Below the pieces are notes generated by a model. The model had not been told where the DNA came from and made no database searches. It was given only the letters and a program-made list of their open reading frames with translations. DNA of 64,000 nucleotides from Thermoleophilaceae bacterium (GTDB taxonomy: Bacteria > Actinomycetota > Thermoleophilia > Solirubrobacterales > Thermoleophilaceae): NCBI GenBank assembly GCA_030447725.1, contig JAUJOQ010000001.1, positions 519,422 to 583,421 of the forward strand. The letters are read 5' to 3'. Shown here piece after piece: positions 35,426-43,432 of this stretch. Position 1 is the stretch's first letter; each line of letters starts with the position of its first letter. The position numbers and the translations under genes were made by a program.

Positions 35426-37114
35426 GTGCGCATCGCGGCCTTTGGAGGCGCATACGCCAATCCCTACGCCCTCCGCGCGATGCTCGATGACGCGCGCGTC
35501 CGCGGCTGTGAGCGGATCCTCAACCTGGGAGACCTCGGCGGCTTCGGCGCCGAGTGCGACGCGGTCTGGCCGCTGCTGGAGGAGTTCGGAGTCGAGTCGA
35601 TCGCCGGCAACTACGACATCGCCATCGGGCGCGGGGACGAGGACTGCGGCTGCGGCTACTCATCCGAGCGCGACAACGAGTTCGCCCAGCTGATGTACGA
35701 CCACACGCGCGCGAACACGGGCGTCGCGTTCGCCGCCTGGATGCGCGGGCTGCCGGGCGAGCTGCGTGAGGAGATCGACGGGGTGGACGTGCATGCGGTG
35801 CACGGATCGCCGCTGGCGGTCAACGACTTCCTGTGGGAGTCGCTCGCGGACGACGAGCTGGGCCTGCGCGTACGCGAATCGGGCGCCGGCGTGCTCCTGT
35901 GCACCCACACCGGCATCCCCTGGCAGCGGGAGCTGGACGGCACGCTGGTGGTCAACGTCGGTGCCGTCGGACGCCCCGCCAACGACGGCCGGCGCGAGAC
36001 CTGGTACGCGGTCCTCGACCTCCACGACGGCGTGGCGCGCGCCCGGCTGGCGCCCGTCTCCTACGACTGGCGCGCTCAGGCGGCGTCGATGCGCACGGCC
36101 GGGCTGCCGGAGGCTTTCGTCGAGACGATCGAGTCGGGCTGGTGGACCACCTGCCTGGAGGTCGTGCCTCCAAGGGAGCGTGCGCGCGGCCGCTACCAGA
36201 TGTACCGCGATGCGGTGCCGGCCGGCTTCGCCGCCGGCGACGGTGCGGGCTGGGCGGATGCCCCGGCGTACGAGGACCGCGGCCTGCCGGTGGTCTCGAT
36301 GTTCGGCACCGACGCCTTCCCGGCGCGGCTGTGGATCTACTCGAACTTTCACTGCAACCTGGCCTGTGGCTACTGCGTGGTGGCGTCCTCGCCGCGGGCG
36401 CGCAGGCGCGAGATCGCGGCGGATCGCTTCCGAGCGCTCGTCGACGAGGCCCTCGAGGAGGGCTTCCGCGAGCTGTACGTGACCGGAGGGGAGCCGTTCG
36501 TGCACCCGCAGATCGTCGACATGCTCGAGTACGCGAGCGCGCGGCTCCCGACCGTGGTGCTCACCAACGCGATGCTCTTCACCGGCCGCCGGGCCGGCGA
36601 GCTGGAGCGCCTGGCGGGGTGCGAGCGGCTGGTGCTGCAGAGCTCGGTGGACGGTGCGCGCCCCGAGACGCACGACCGCTGGCGCGGCGCGGGATCGTGG
36701 GCGCGTGCGATGGAGGGCATCCGCTTCGCCCGCGACCTGGGGCTGCCGCTGCGCGTCGCCATGACCGAGACGCCGGAGAACCGCGGCGAGGTCTCACAGC
36801 TCGGGGATCTGCTTGCCGGCTTCGGGATCGAGGGCAGCGACTTCGCGGTGCGCCCGCTGGTGCAGCGCGGGTTCGCCGAGGGGCTGGACGCCGGCATCGA
36901 GATCTCCGAGGGCGTGATGGCGCCCGAGCTGACGGTGACCGCCGACGGCGCGCACTGGCACCCGGTGGGAGGCGACATCGAGTCGAGTCCGGACTTCGTG
37001 GTGGCGCGCGGCGAGGTTGCGCTCGCCGACGCCAAGCGGGCGGTGATCGAGCGTTTTCTGGAGCTGCGTCTGGAGGACGGCACCCTGCCCGCCGCGTTTC
37101 GCTGTGCGGTTTGA
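35426..37114 (+). CDS. Metallophosphoesterase-radical SAM fusion protein
   Basis: 562 residues, GTG start. Residues 1-about 225 follow the YfcE/DR1281-like phosphoesterase plan: LNLGDLGGFG (motif II), GNYD (III), VHGSP (IV), CTHTGIPW (V) and VVNVGAVGRPANDGR. The first metal motif D-x-H, which should open the fold, reads FGGAYANP, so one metal ligand set is missing. Residues about 300-520 are a radical SAM domain: CNLACGYC with Cys310, 314 and 317 for the 4Fe-4S cluster, then VTGGEPFVHP and LTNAMLF. No SPASM-type Cys cluster is visible. The reaction is unknown. Its stop overlaps the TTG of the GT2 gene. Confidence 0.88.
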   Translation: MRIAAFGGAYANPYALRAMLDDARVRGCERILNLGDLGGFGAECDAVWPLLEEFGVESIAGNYDIAIGRGDEDCGCGYSSERDNEFAQLMYDHTRANTGVAFAAWMRGLPGELREEIDGVDVHAVHGSPLAVNDFLWESLADDELGLRVRESGAGVLLCTHTGIPWQRELDGTLVVNVGAVGRPANDGRRETWYAVLDLHDGVARARLAPVSYDWRAQAASMRTAGLPEAFVETIESGWWTTCLEVVPPRERARGRYQMYRDAVPAGFAAGDGAGWADAPAYEDRGLPVVSMFGTDAFPARLWIYSNFHCNLACGYCVVASSPRARRREIAADRFRALVDEALEEGFRELYVTGGEPFVHPQIVDMLEYASARLPTVVLTNAMLFTGRRAGELERLAGCERLVLQSSVDGARPETHDRWRGAGSWARAMEGIRFARDLGLPLRVAMTETPENRGEVSQLGDLLAGFGIEGSDFAVRPLVQRGFAEGLDAGIEISEGVMAPELTVTADGAHWHPVGGDIESSPDFVVARGEVALADAKRAVIERFLELRLEDGTLPAAFRCAV

Positions 37115-37803
37115 GCCCCGGCGGGCCGCTCGTCTCGGTGATCGTCCCGACCCTCGACGAGGAGAGGGCCCTTCCGGGTCTGCTCGACCACGTCGACTCC
37201 CTTCCCGGGCGGTGGGAGGTGCTGGTGGCCGACGGCGGCTCACGCGACGCCACCGTCGACATCGCGGTGGGACGCGACGTGCGCGTCGTGCATGCGTCGG
37301 GAGGCCGCCCCCGACAGCTCAACGACGCAGCCCGAGAGGCGGGCGGCGAGTTGCTGCTGTTCCTCCACGCCGACTCGCGGCTGCCGGCCGGCGCGTACGC
37401 GTCGCTGACCTCGGCGACCACCGACCACGGAATCGCCGGTGGGAACTTCGCCCTGCGCTTCGATGGGGAGGACGGCTTCGCGCGCCTGCTCACGGCCGCC
37501 TATGCGTTCCAGCGGCGGTTGGGCTTCTACTACGGCGATTCATCGGTGTGGGTCAGGCGCGAGGTGTTCGAGCGCCTCGGCGGCTACCGCGACCTCGAGA
37601 TCATGGACGACTACGACTTCGTCCGCCGGCTGGAGGCCGGTCATCGAACGGCGTGCCTGCCAGGACCGGCGCGGACGAGCGATCGCCGCTGGCGACGCGC
37701 CGGCCTGGCGCGCACTCTGTTCTCGTGGTGGGCGATCCGCCTGCTGTACGTGGTCGGCCTGCCGCCGTCGCGGCTCGCACGGCTCTACCGGCGGGTGCGG
37801 TGA
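37111..37803 (+). CDS. Family 2 glycosyltransferase of the TIGR04283 type
   Basis: 230 residues, TTG start overlapping the previous stop (TTGA). LVSVIVPTLDEERALPGLLDHV, VLVADGGSRDATVDIA, the ASGGRPRQLNDAA segment and LLLFLHADSRLP are the features of the TIGR04283 group, named after the glycosyltransferase of some arsenosugar clusters. EIMDDYDFVRRLEAG supplies the late acidic motif. It transfers a sugar from a nucleotide donor to an unknown acceptor, possibly the product of the coupled radical SAM protein. Confidence 0.9.
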   Translation: MSPGGPLVSVIVPTLDEERALPGLLDHVDSLPGRWEVLVADGGSRDATVDIAVGRDVRVVHASGGRPRQLNDAAREAGGELLLFLHADSRLPAGAYASLTSATTDHGIAGGNFALRFDGEDGFARLLTAAYAFQRRLGFYYGDSSVWVRREVFERLGGYRDLEIMDDYDFVRRLEAGHRTACLPGPARTSDRRWRRAGLARTLFSWWAIRLLYVVGLPPSRLARLYRRVR

Positions 37804-38023
37804 GCGCCCGAGTCGAGGCACCCGGGAGTGCGCGTCGAGAACGCTGCCGATTACCCGCAGTCCATCGACACGGTCGCACAACGGCATTGGGCGGCCTGGG
37901 GTCATTGTGACCCCGACGGTTCGCTGGAGGGTTGGACCGCGAGGCTGCGAAGCCAGGCAAACCGCGATCGCGTACCGATGACTTTCCTATTGCACGAGGC
38001 TGTCGGGAAAAGGGGACGGAGGT

Positions 38024-38084
38024 GGGGCTGGAAGAGCGCCTGCTTTGCAAGCAGGAGGTCGCCGGTTCGAGCCGGCTGGCTCTA
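38024..38084 (+). tRNA. tRNA-Ala(TGC) relic lacking the 5' half of the D-arm
   Basis: The anticodon arm is intact: stem CCTGC/GCAGG (38039-38043, 38051-38055) with loop TTTGCAA and anticodon TGC at 38046-38048. The T-arm GCCGG-TTCGAG-CCGGC has a six-base loop, one short of normal. Acceptor strands GGGGCTG and TGGCTCT can pair only with several G-T wobbles. Between acceptor and anticodon only GGAAGAGC remains, so the 5' D-stem is deleted. A functional tRNA is unlikely. It marks the left side of the accessory region and may be a remnant of an integrase target site. Confidence 0.6.
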
Positions 38085-38263
38085 TAGATGACCACCGGCG
38101 CGACCAAGCCCACCGACGTTTCCAACAGGAGAGTGCGTCACGGGGAAGGAACACTCCGCGCCGCCCGGGGCCGCTCTGCGGGCGAAGCTATTGTAGCTCG
38201 CGGGGGAACCGTTGTCCGCCGGGTCCGGCCGGAGCAGGCTCGATCGACCTGTAGGCAGGCGCG

Positions 38264-38313
38264 ATGCCGACTCCCCAAACACGCCACGATGCCGACTCCC
38301 CAAACACGCTACG
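38264..38313 (+). repeat. 25-bp tandem duplication over the cyclase start codon
   Basis: ATGCCGACTCCCCAAACACG occurs at 38264 and again at 38289, with one mismatch in the remaining bases of the 25-bp unit. Because 25 is not a multiple of three, the first ATG is out of frame with the gene and opens a 136-codon decoy frame; the second ATG is the true start. Confidence 0.85.
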
Positions 38314-39779
38314 CGAAGAGCGGCGATGTCAACGTCGCCTACCAGGTATTGGGCGAGGGCCCACTCGACCTCGTCTACGTGTGGGGCTGGCTCTCGCACC
38401 TCGACCTCCAATGGACCGAGCCGACGGTCGCGAGCTTCCTGCAGCGGTTGGCCAGCTTCTCCAGGCTGATCATGTTCGACAAGCGCGGCACGGGGCTGTC
38501 GGACCCGGTGGGAGCCGCTCCCACCTTCGAGGAGCGGATGGACGATATCCGGGCGGTGATGGACGCCGTCGGCTCGGAGCGGGCGGCGCTGTTGGGCTTC
38601 TCCGAGGGGTCGGCGCTCAGCTGCCTCTTCGCCGCCAGTTACCCCGAGCGCACCACCGGGCTGATCCTCTATGACAGCTTCGTGGTGGGACTGGACATAG
38701 AGGACGCCCCACGGGACCTCACGAGAGGAGTGCACGCTTTGGAGGTCCGCGAGACGATCGAGCGCTGGGGCGAGGGGGAGACGATGCGATGGGTCGCGCC
38801 GTCGGTCGCCGAGAGCGGCGTGGAGAAGCGCTTCTGGGGCATGTTCGAGCGGGCCTCGATGAGCCCGGGCATGGCGCTGTCGCTGTGGGAGGCGATCCAG
38901 CAGGTCGACGTTCGGGACGTGATGCCAATGATCAGGGTGCCGACGCTCGTGCTCCACCATGCCCACTCGTCGATCCCGGCTGCAAACGGAAGGTTGACGG
39001 CGGAGCTGATTCCCGGCGCGCGCTACGTCGAGCTTCCCGGTCGGGACCACCTGCCCGGTGCGGGCGATCCGGAGGCGATCGCCGGCGAGATCGAGGAGTT
39101 TGTCACCGGGACGCGCGCCGGCGGCCGTCCGGACCGGGTGCTCGCGACCGTGCTGTTCACGGACATCGTCGATTCCACTCGCCGTGCGTCAGGGCTTGGC
39201 GACAGCGCCTGGCGGCAGCTGCGGGAGCGCCACGACGCGCTCGTGCGCTCGCAGCTCGAGCGCTTCCGCGGCCGCGAGGTGAAGCAGACCGGCGATGGCT
39301 TCCTCGCACGCTTCGACGGCCCCGCTCGGGCGATCCGCTGCGCCTGCTCGATCGGTGAGGAGGCGCGTGAGCTCGGCATCGAGATCAGGTCCGGTCTTCA
39401 CACCGGCGAGTGCGAGCTGATCGGCGACGACCTCGGCGGCGTCGCCGTTCACGTCGCAGCGCGAGTAGGCGCCATGGCGCAGGCGGGTGAGGTGCTCGTC
39501 TCCGGAACGGTCAAGGACCTGGTTCTGGGCTCTGGGATCGACCTCGCCGACCGCGGCGTTCACGAGCTCAAGGGCGTCCCCGGCCAATGGCAGCTGTTCG
39601 CGGTCGCAGGCCACGACGGTCCACCACCGAGCGCCGCTGCGAAGTCAGCGGGGTCTGCCGACGGGCTCGGTCTCAGCGACCGGGCCGGACTGCGTCTCGC
39701 TCGATGGGCTCCCGGGCTTACACGAGCCGGTACGCGGGCGCTGCGGCGTGGGCGGGCGCGGACTAGACGATCGGGCTGA
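38289..39779 (+). CDS. Alpha/beta-hydrolase fused to class III adenylate/guanylate cyclase (1)
   Basis: 496 residues from ATG 38289. Residues 1-about 275: hydrolase with IMFDKRGTGLSD, the nucleophile elbow LLGFSEGSAL, and the late His in LPGRDHLPG. Residues about 285-450: cyclase homology domain with VLFTDIVDSTRRA (metal Asp), VKQTGDGFLARFDGPARAI and GLHTGECELIGDDLGG, ending with ADRGVHELKGVPGQWQLFAV. Such fusions make cAMP or cGMP in a ligand-dependent way or combine two cytoplasmic activities. A basic tail follows. A close paralogue lies at 62.2 kb. Confidence 0.93.
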   Translation: MPTPQTRYAKSGDVNVAYQVLGEGPLDLVYVWGWLSHLDLQWTEPTVASFLQRLASFSRLIMFDKRGTGLSDPVGAAPTFEERMDDIRAVMDAVGSERAALLGFSEGSALSCLFAASYPERTTGLILYDSFVVGLDIEDAPRDLTRGVHALEVRETIERWGEGETMRWVAPSVAESGVEKRFWGMFERASMSPGMALSLWEAIQQVDVRDVMPMIRVPTLVLHHAHSSIPAANGRLTAELIPGARYVELPGRDHLPGAGDPEAIAGEIEEFVTGTRAGGRPDRVLATVLFTDIVDSTRRASGLGDSAWRQLRERHDALVRSQLERFRGREVKQTGDGFLARFDGPARAIRCACSIGEEARELGIEIRSGLHTGECELIGDDLGGVAVHVAARVGAMAQAGEVLVSGTVKDLVLGSGIDLADRGVHELKGVPGQWQLFAVAGHDGPPPSAAAKSAGSADGLGLSDRAGLRLARWAPGLTRAGTRALRRGRARTRRSG

Positions 39780-39849
39780 CCGGTACCTGCAAGAGGCCGC
39801 AGGATCATCGTCTCCGGGACACGCGCTGAACTCTCTTGAGGTAAGAGTT

Positions 39850-39872
39850 CCGCCCCCTTGCCGAGGGGGCGG
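39850..39872 (+). terminator. Possible terminator after the cyclase gene
   Basis: CCGCCCCC (39850-39857) pairs with GGGGGCGG (39865-39872) around a 7-base loop, 70 bp after the stop. No T run follows, so this is a weak call. Confidence 0.4.
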
Positions 39873-40369
39873 ACCGGTCCAGGTTCTCGCCGCCAAGGGG
39901 CGCCTCTCACGAAGGAGCTCCTGAGCGGAAGCGGGTGTCAGCGGGTGGTGTACACGCCGAAGGAAACTTCCCCGACGTCATGCGCATGCGGTGTCCCGTA
40001 AGACCAGTCCGCTGCAGATTCCCGTGGGCGGGGGCTATACGAAACGGCGAGACCGACCAAAACGGACCCTCGCCAGGCGGATTAGCGACGCCGGGCTCCT
40101 CTTGACGAAACCAGTTGCCGTGGTGCCTCCAGTTCCCCTTATCGGATCCGGCGTCGGCGCCAAGGAGTAGCGCGGGAGCTCGTGATCCCTTCTCGCCGCG
40201 AGCGATACAGGACGCCGCCGTCGATGGCACGACCGCTTCGTGGCCAAGGCAGTCGTCTTCCGGAAAGCGATCGCGTGATCGCCTGGCCGGGGGGACGAGT
40301 CGTCCGCGGGGGCGGCGTTGTCATGACTGTCTTCTTGCCTCGTCGGGCGTTGCCTTTTCCCGTACGGCG
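39873..40369. other. Gap without recognisable gene
   Basis: About 500 bases between the cyclase terminator and the RTX-like remnant. The short frames here have no domain-like sequence, and composition resembles the surrounding GC-rich DNA. I see no RNA gene, repeat or mobile element in it. Confidence 0.5.
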
Positions 40370-40556
40370 ACCCCTTCAGTGAGCTGGACGGACGCGACCG
40401 GGTCAACGCGGGCGGCGGCAACGGCCGCATCTTCGCCGCGGCCCGCGGCCGGATCAAGTGCTGATCGGGTCGCGATGTGGCCCGCGTGGACGCCTGGGAT
40501 CGGGTGTCCCGGACTGCGAGGTCGTGATCGTCTCGCGCCCCCGGGGACGCCGCTAG
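40370..40556 (+). pseudogene. Possible C-terminal remnant of an RTX/hemolysin-type calcium-binding protein
   Basis: One frame reads YGDPFSELDGRDRVNAGGGNGRI followed by a stop after RIKC. With one base shift the end reads RDCEVVIVSRPRGRR and stop. The G-G-x-G-N-x-R-I pattern and the D-C-E ending recall secreted nonapeptide-repeat proteins common in this group. Too short and broken to be sure. Confidence 0.3.
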
Positions 40557-40590
40557 GCAAGGCGGACCTGCGCTCAGCCGGCCCGGTGCC

Positions 40591-41669
40591 TCAGTCGCCG
40601 GGCCGGCGCGTGAGTGCGCGCAGCAGGCCGCCCATGCCGCCTTCTCGGTGCGCCACGTGCTGGAGGCCGGCTCCGCCTCCCTGACCGGCCAGCGCTGTCA
40701 GGCCCTCGAGCTCTTCCGCGCATCCCAGCGCCCGCGCCACCGGGCGCGCGAGCTCCAGCGCCTCGTCGAGCAGGTCGGCCACCGGCCGCAGCCGCCCGGC
40801 TGCGCCGGGCAGCATGGCCGCCACCCCCGCCCGGGCGGCCTTGAACGACGCCTCGTCGAGGATCTCGGGCGCCGGTCCCGCCACCGGCTCGGCCTGCGCT
40901 TCGTGGCGGGCCAGCGACTGCACGGCGGCCACCAGGGCGGCGGTGTGCTCGGGCCGCGCCTGCACGTCCAGGGCGCGCAGCTCCACGGTGCCCAGCCGCG
41001 GGTGGGGGCGCAGCTTCCACCAGTGGAAGGTGTAGTCGGGCACCTCGGCCACGGCGGTCAGCGCCTCGGTGGACTTCTCGAAGTCTCCGAAGCTGGCGAA
41101 CGCGCGCGGGGCTCCCGACCGCGCCCACGCGCGAAGGGTGATCTCGCGCGCGGAGGCGAGGCCCGTGTCGCGGCCGTGGCGAAACGGCGAGTTCGCGCCC
41201 AACGCCTCGAGCAGGGGGGGTGGCGGCGCAGCCCGTTGAAGACCCGGATGGCCGTCTCGGGGTCCGGCACGCCCACGTGCACGTGCAGGGCCGAAACCGG
41301 CGTGGCCACGGCGTCGCCCAAGAGCGAGCTGATCAGCTGGTAGCGCTCCTTGTTGCTGACCTGCGCCTCACCCTCCTGGGCGCTCGGGTGAGTGCCCGAG
41401 CGCAGCAGGCCCACGCCCGCGTCGAGCACGGCACGCTCGAGCTCGCCGAGCTGTCCCATCGCATCGGCCACCGTCTCGCACACCCCGCTGATCAGCTCGA
41501 CCTGGCAGGCCAGCACCTCTCCTTCGACCTCGCCGGCGTCCGGAGCGTCGAGGCGGTCGAGCACGGCGGCCGAGTCGTTGAGCAGCGCCCCAGTGGCGGG
41601 CGCCACCAGGCACAGCTCCTCCTCGACGCCGAGGGAGAAGGGCTCGCCGGTGCCGAAGGAGTGCTCCAC
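40591..41669 (-). pseudogene. Carboxylate-amine ligase / glutamate-cysteine ligase (YbdK-like), frameshifted at a G7 run
   Basis: The first frame (ATG 41669) has FSLGVEEELCLVAPATG, VELISGVCETVADAM, LRSGTHPSAQEGE, RYQLISSLLGD and ALHVHVGVPDPETAIRVFNGLRRHPP. It then leaves phase at the run of seven G (41214-41220). With eight G the sense continues as LLEALGANSPFRHGRDTGLASAREI...YTFHWWKLRPHPRLGTVELRALDVQ. The complete protein would be about 360 residues and would make gamma-glutamylcysteine or a related amide. The break may be an ordinary homopolymer sequencing error, so the gene could be intact in the cell. Confidence 0.85.
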
Positions 41670-41679
41670 CGGCGTGATC

Positions 41680-42285
41680 CTAGGCGCGCCGGGCCCGCAC
41701 CGCCCTGTACTCGATCGGCTCGCCGCTCATCGCCCTGCGGTGTACGAAGCGCTCGCAGTGCAGCTCTTCGAGCCCCCGTCGCGCACCGCTCCCGCCAGGT
41801 AGCGCCCGTAGGGTCCACCCGCGGCGTCGCCCAGGTCCTCGGCGCTCGTGGCCTCGAGCCACGTGCCGGGCGCGAACGCGCTCCAGCCGGCGTCGAAGGC
41901 CTCGACCGGTACGTGCGACAGCCCCCGGCGCAGGCCAGCGCGTTGAGGCCGTGCTCCTCCACCAGGCCGGCAACCAGCCCGGGCTCGCCGACGTCGCCGA
42001 CCACGTACTCGGTGTAGGCCCCGGGGCGGTCGCGCAGCGCCGCGTCGTGCGCCTCGGGGATCAGGTCGATCCCCACCAGCACCGACACGCCGCCCGCCAG
42101 CAACGGGTCGGCGGACAGGCCGTTGCCGGCCGCCAGGTCGAGCGCGCACCGCACGCGGCTGCACCCCCGGGGGCCGCCAGGAGCAGCTCGGCCACCTTGT
42201 CCGGCGACGCGTACTCCAGTCGCCGCAGCACCTCGTCGTAGTGGCGGCCCGCGGTAGGCCGCCCCACAGGAACAGTCGCGGCCAT
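41680..42285 (-). pseudogene. SAM methyltransferase-like gene with several frameshifts
   Basis: Four pieces in changing frames join up: MAATVPVGRPTAGRHYDEV..LRRLEYASPDKVAELLLAAP; CALDLAAGNGLSADPLLAGGVSVLVGIDLIPEAHDAALRDRPGAYTEYVVGDV (motifs I and II of a class I methyltransferase); VEAFDAGWSAFAPGTWLEATSAEDLG; and LEELHCERFVHRRAMSGEPIEYRAV. At least three indels are needed. It ends 11 bp before the ligase gene start, so the two formed an operon. Confidence 0.7.
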
Positions 42286-42495
42286 TAGCGAGCGCTCGGA
42301 GCTGCCGCTGCCTACGCTTGCCGCGATCGCAAGCAGCGAAGAATCACGCTGCCGCCGCCAAGGCAGATGACCGCTTTGGCCACAAAGCAGTCGCCGCGCC
42401 GCCTCAGCCTCGCGTGACTGCTTCCGGCGCCCAGCGATGCGGCGAACCCGTTCTCAGTTAGCCGAGCGACGGACCCGCCGCAGAGTCTCGATCGA

Positions 42496-43118
42496 TTAGC
42501 CGGGCAGCCCTGCGCTGGCTGGCATCATCGGGGCTCGTCTGGCGTGGACGGCGTTGATGATCTCCGCGCTGGCTATCCCTTGCAGGTAGATAGAGGTGAC
42601 GCGCAGGTTGGCGTGCCCGAGCTGGCGCTGGATCACGCGCACGAGCCATCTCGACCGCGTGCGCGTGCCGGAGCTGGTGCCGGCCGCGAGGCTGGATGCC
42701 GGTGCCGTCCACGGCTGGATCGATCACGCAGAAGAGCGGCCCGACCGGCATCGAGCGTCGCCGATCAAGCCAGGGTCGGAGCCGCTCCCAACCCCAGTCG
42801 TCCATCCCAACCTCGCGCCTGCGTCCTCCCTTGCCTTCGCGGACGAGCATCGCGCCGCGCGCCGGCGCGAGATCACCCTCGTGCAGAGCGAGCGCTTCAG
42901 CGATCCGCAACCCGGCGCCCCCAGAGCACGGTGATCAGCCCCCGTGCTCTGTCGCCGTGGATGCCTTGCCCGGCCTGGCACATTACGGCGACGATCTCCT
43001 CGACACGCGGCGGGTCGGCGGGGTAGCTCATCCCCTTGTTCCCCGGCGCGCGCCCCTCGGCGGTGGTGGCCGGCGAGCGGCGCCGACCCGCCACATCGAT
43101 ACTGGAAAGCAACGACAT
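42496..43118 (-). pseudogene. Tyrosine recombinase (phage-type integrase), degraded
   Basis: Start ATG 43118: MSLLSSIDVAGRRRSPATTAE, then YPADPPRVEEIVAVMCQAGQG and, after a shift, RIAEALALHEGDLAPARGAMLVREGKGGRRREVGMDDW. Then GPLFCVID, the catalytic box HQLRHAHAVEMA, and after another shift VIQRQLGHANLRVTSIYLQGI with the nucleophile Tyr. The region between FCVID and HQLRH is shortened. This matches a stand-alone integrase type found on actinobacterial elements. It is the clearest mobile-element marker in the window and lies 4 kb from the tRNA relic. Confidence 0.8.
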
Positions 43119-43432
43119 CGATCCTCCCTCGTAGAACAGCGAACCCACAGCCGGTGCCGCAGCCCCGCCCCATCCGGATGCGGCGGGATCTTGCCGCGCG
43201 ATCGGTGAGCGCCGTCGATCACGCGAGGCTGAGACGACGGCGCGACTGCTTTGTGATGCGTCGAGGCCTGCCTGCTTTGCGCAAAGCGATCTGAGATGAG
43301 GTGCTCGCAGTCGCGCTCGCATGGGACGCCCTTGGTGTCGTCGGATTCGACGGCCTTGTGCCCGACCGGGTTGGCGCGGCCTTGCGGCGCGCTCCTATTG
43401 GGGCGGTGCCGACCGTCTGCGACACTCGGGCG

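Noticed and set aside
34177-37803. Arsenosugar biosynthesis cluster
   Set aside because: Suggested by the TIGR04283-type glycosyltransferase next to a radical SAM gene, but no ArsM-like methyltransferase or ArsS-like protein is adjacent, and the radical SAM is fused to a phosphoesterase.
37898-37914. GGGGTCATTGTGACCCC hairpin as terminator of the GT2 gene
   Set aside because: Seven pairs with a three-base loop but almost 100 bp past the stop and no T run. Too weak to list as a feature.
38024-38084. A functional tRNA-Ala
   Set aside because: The D-stem 5' half is missing and the T loop is one base short.
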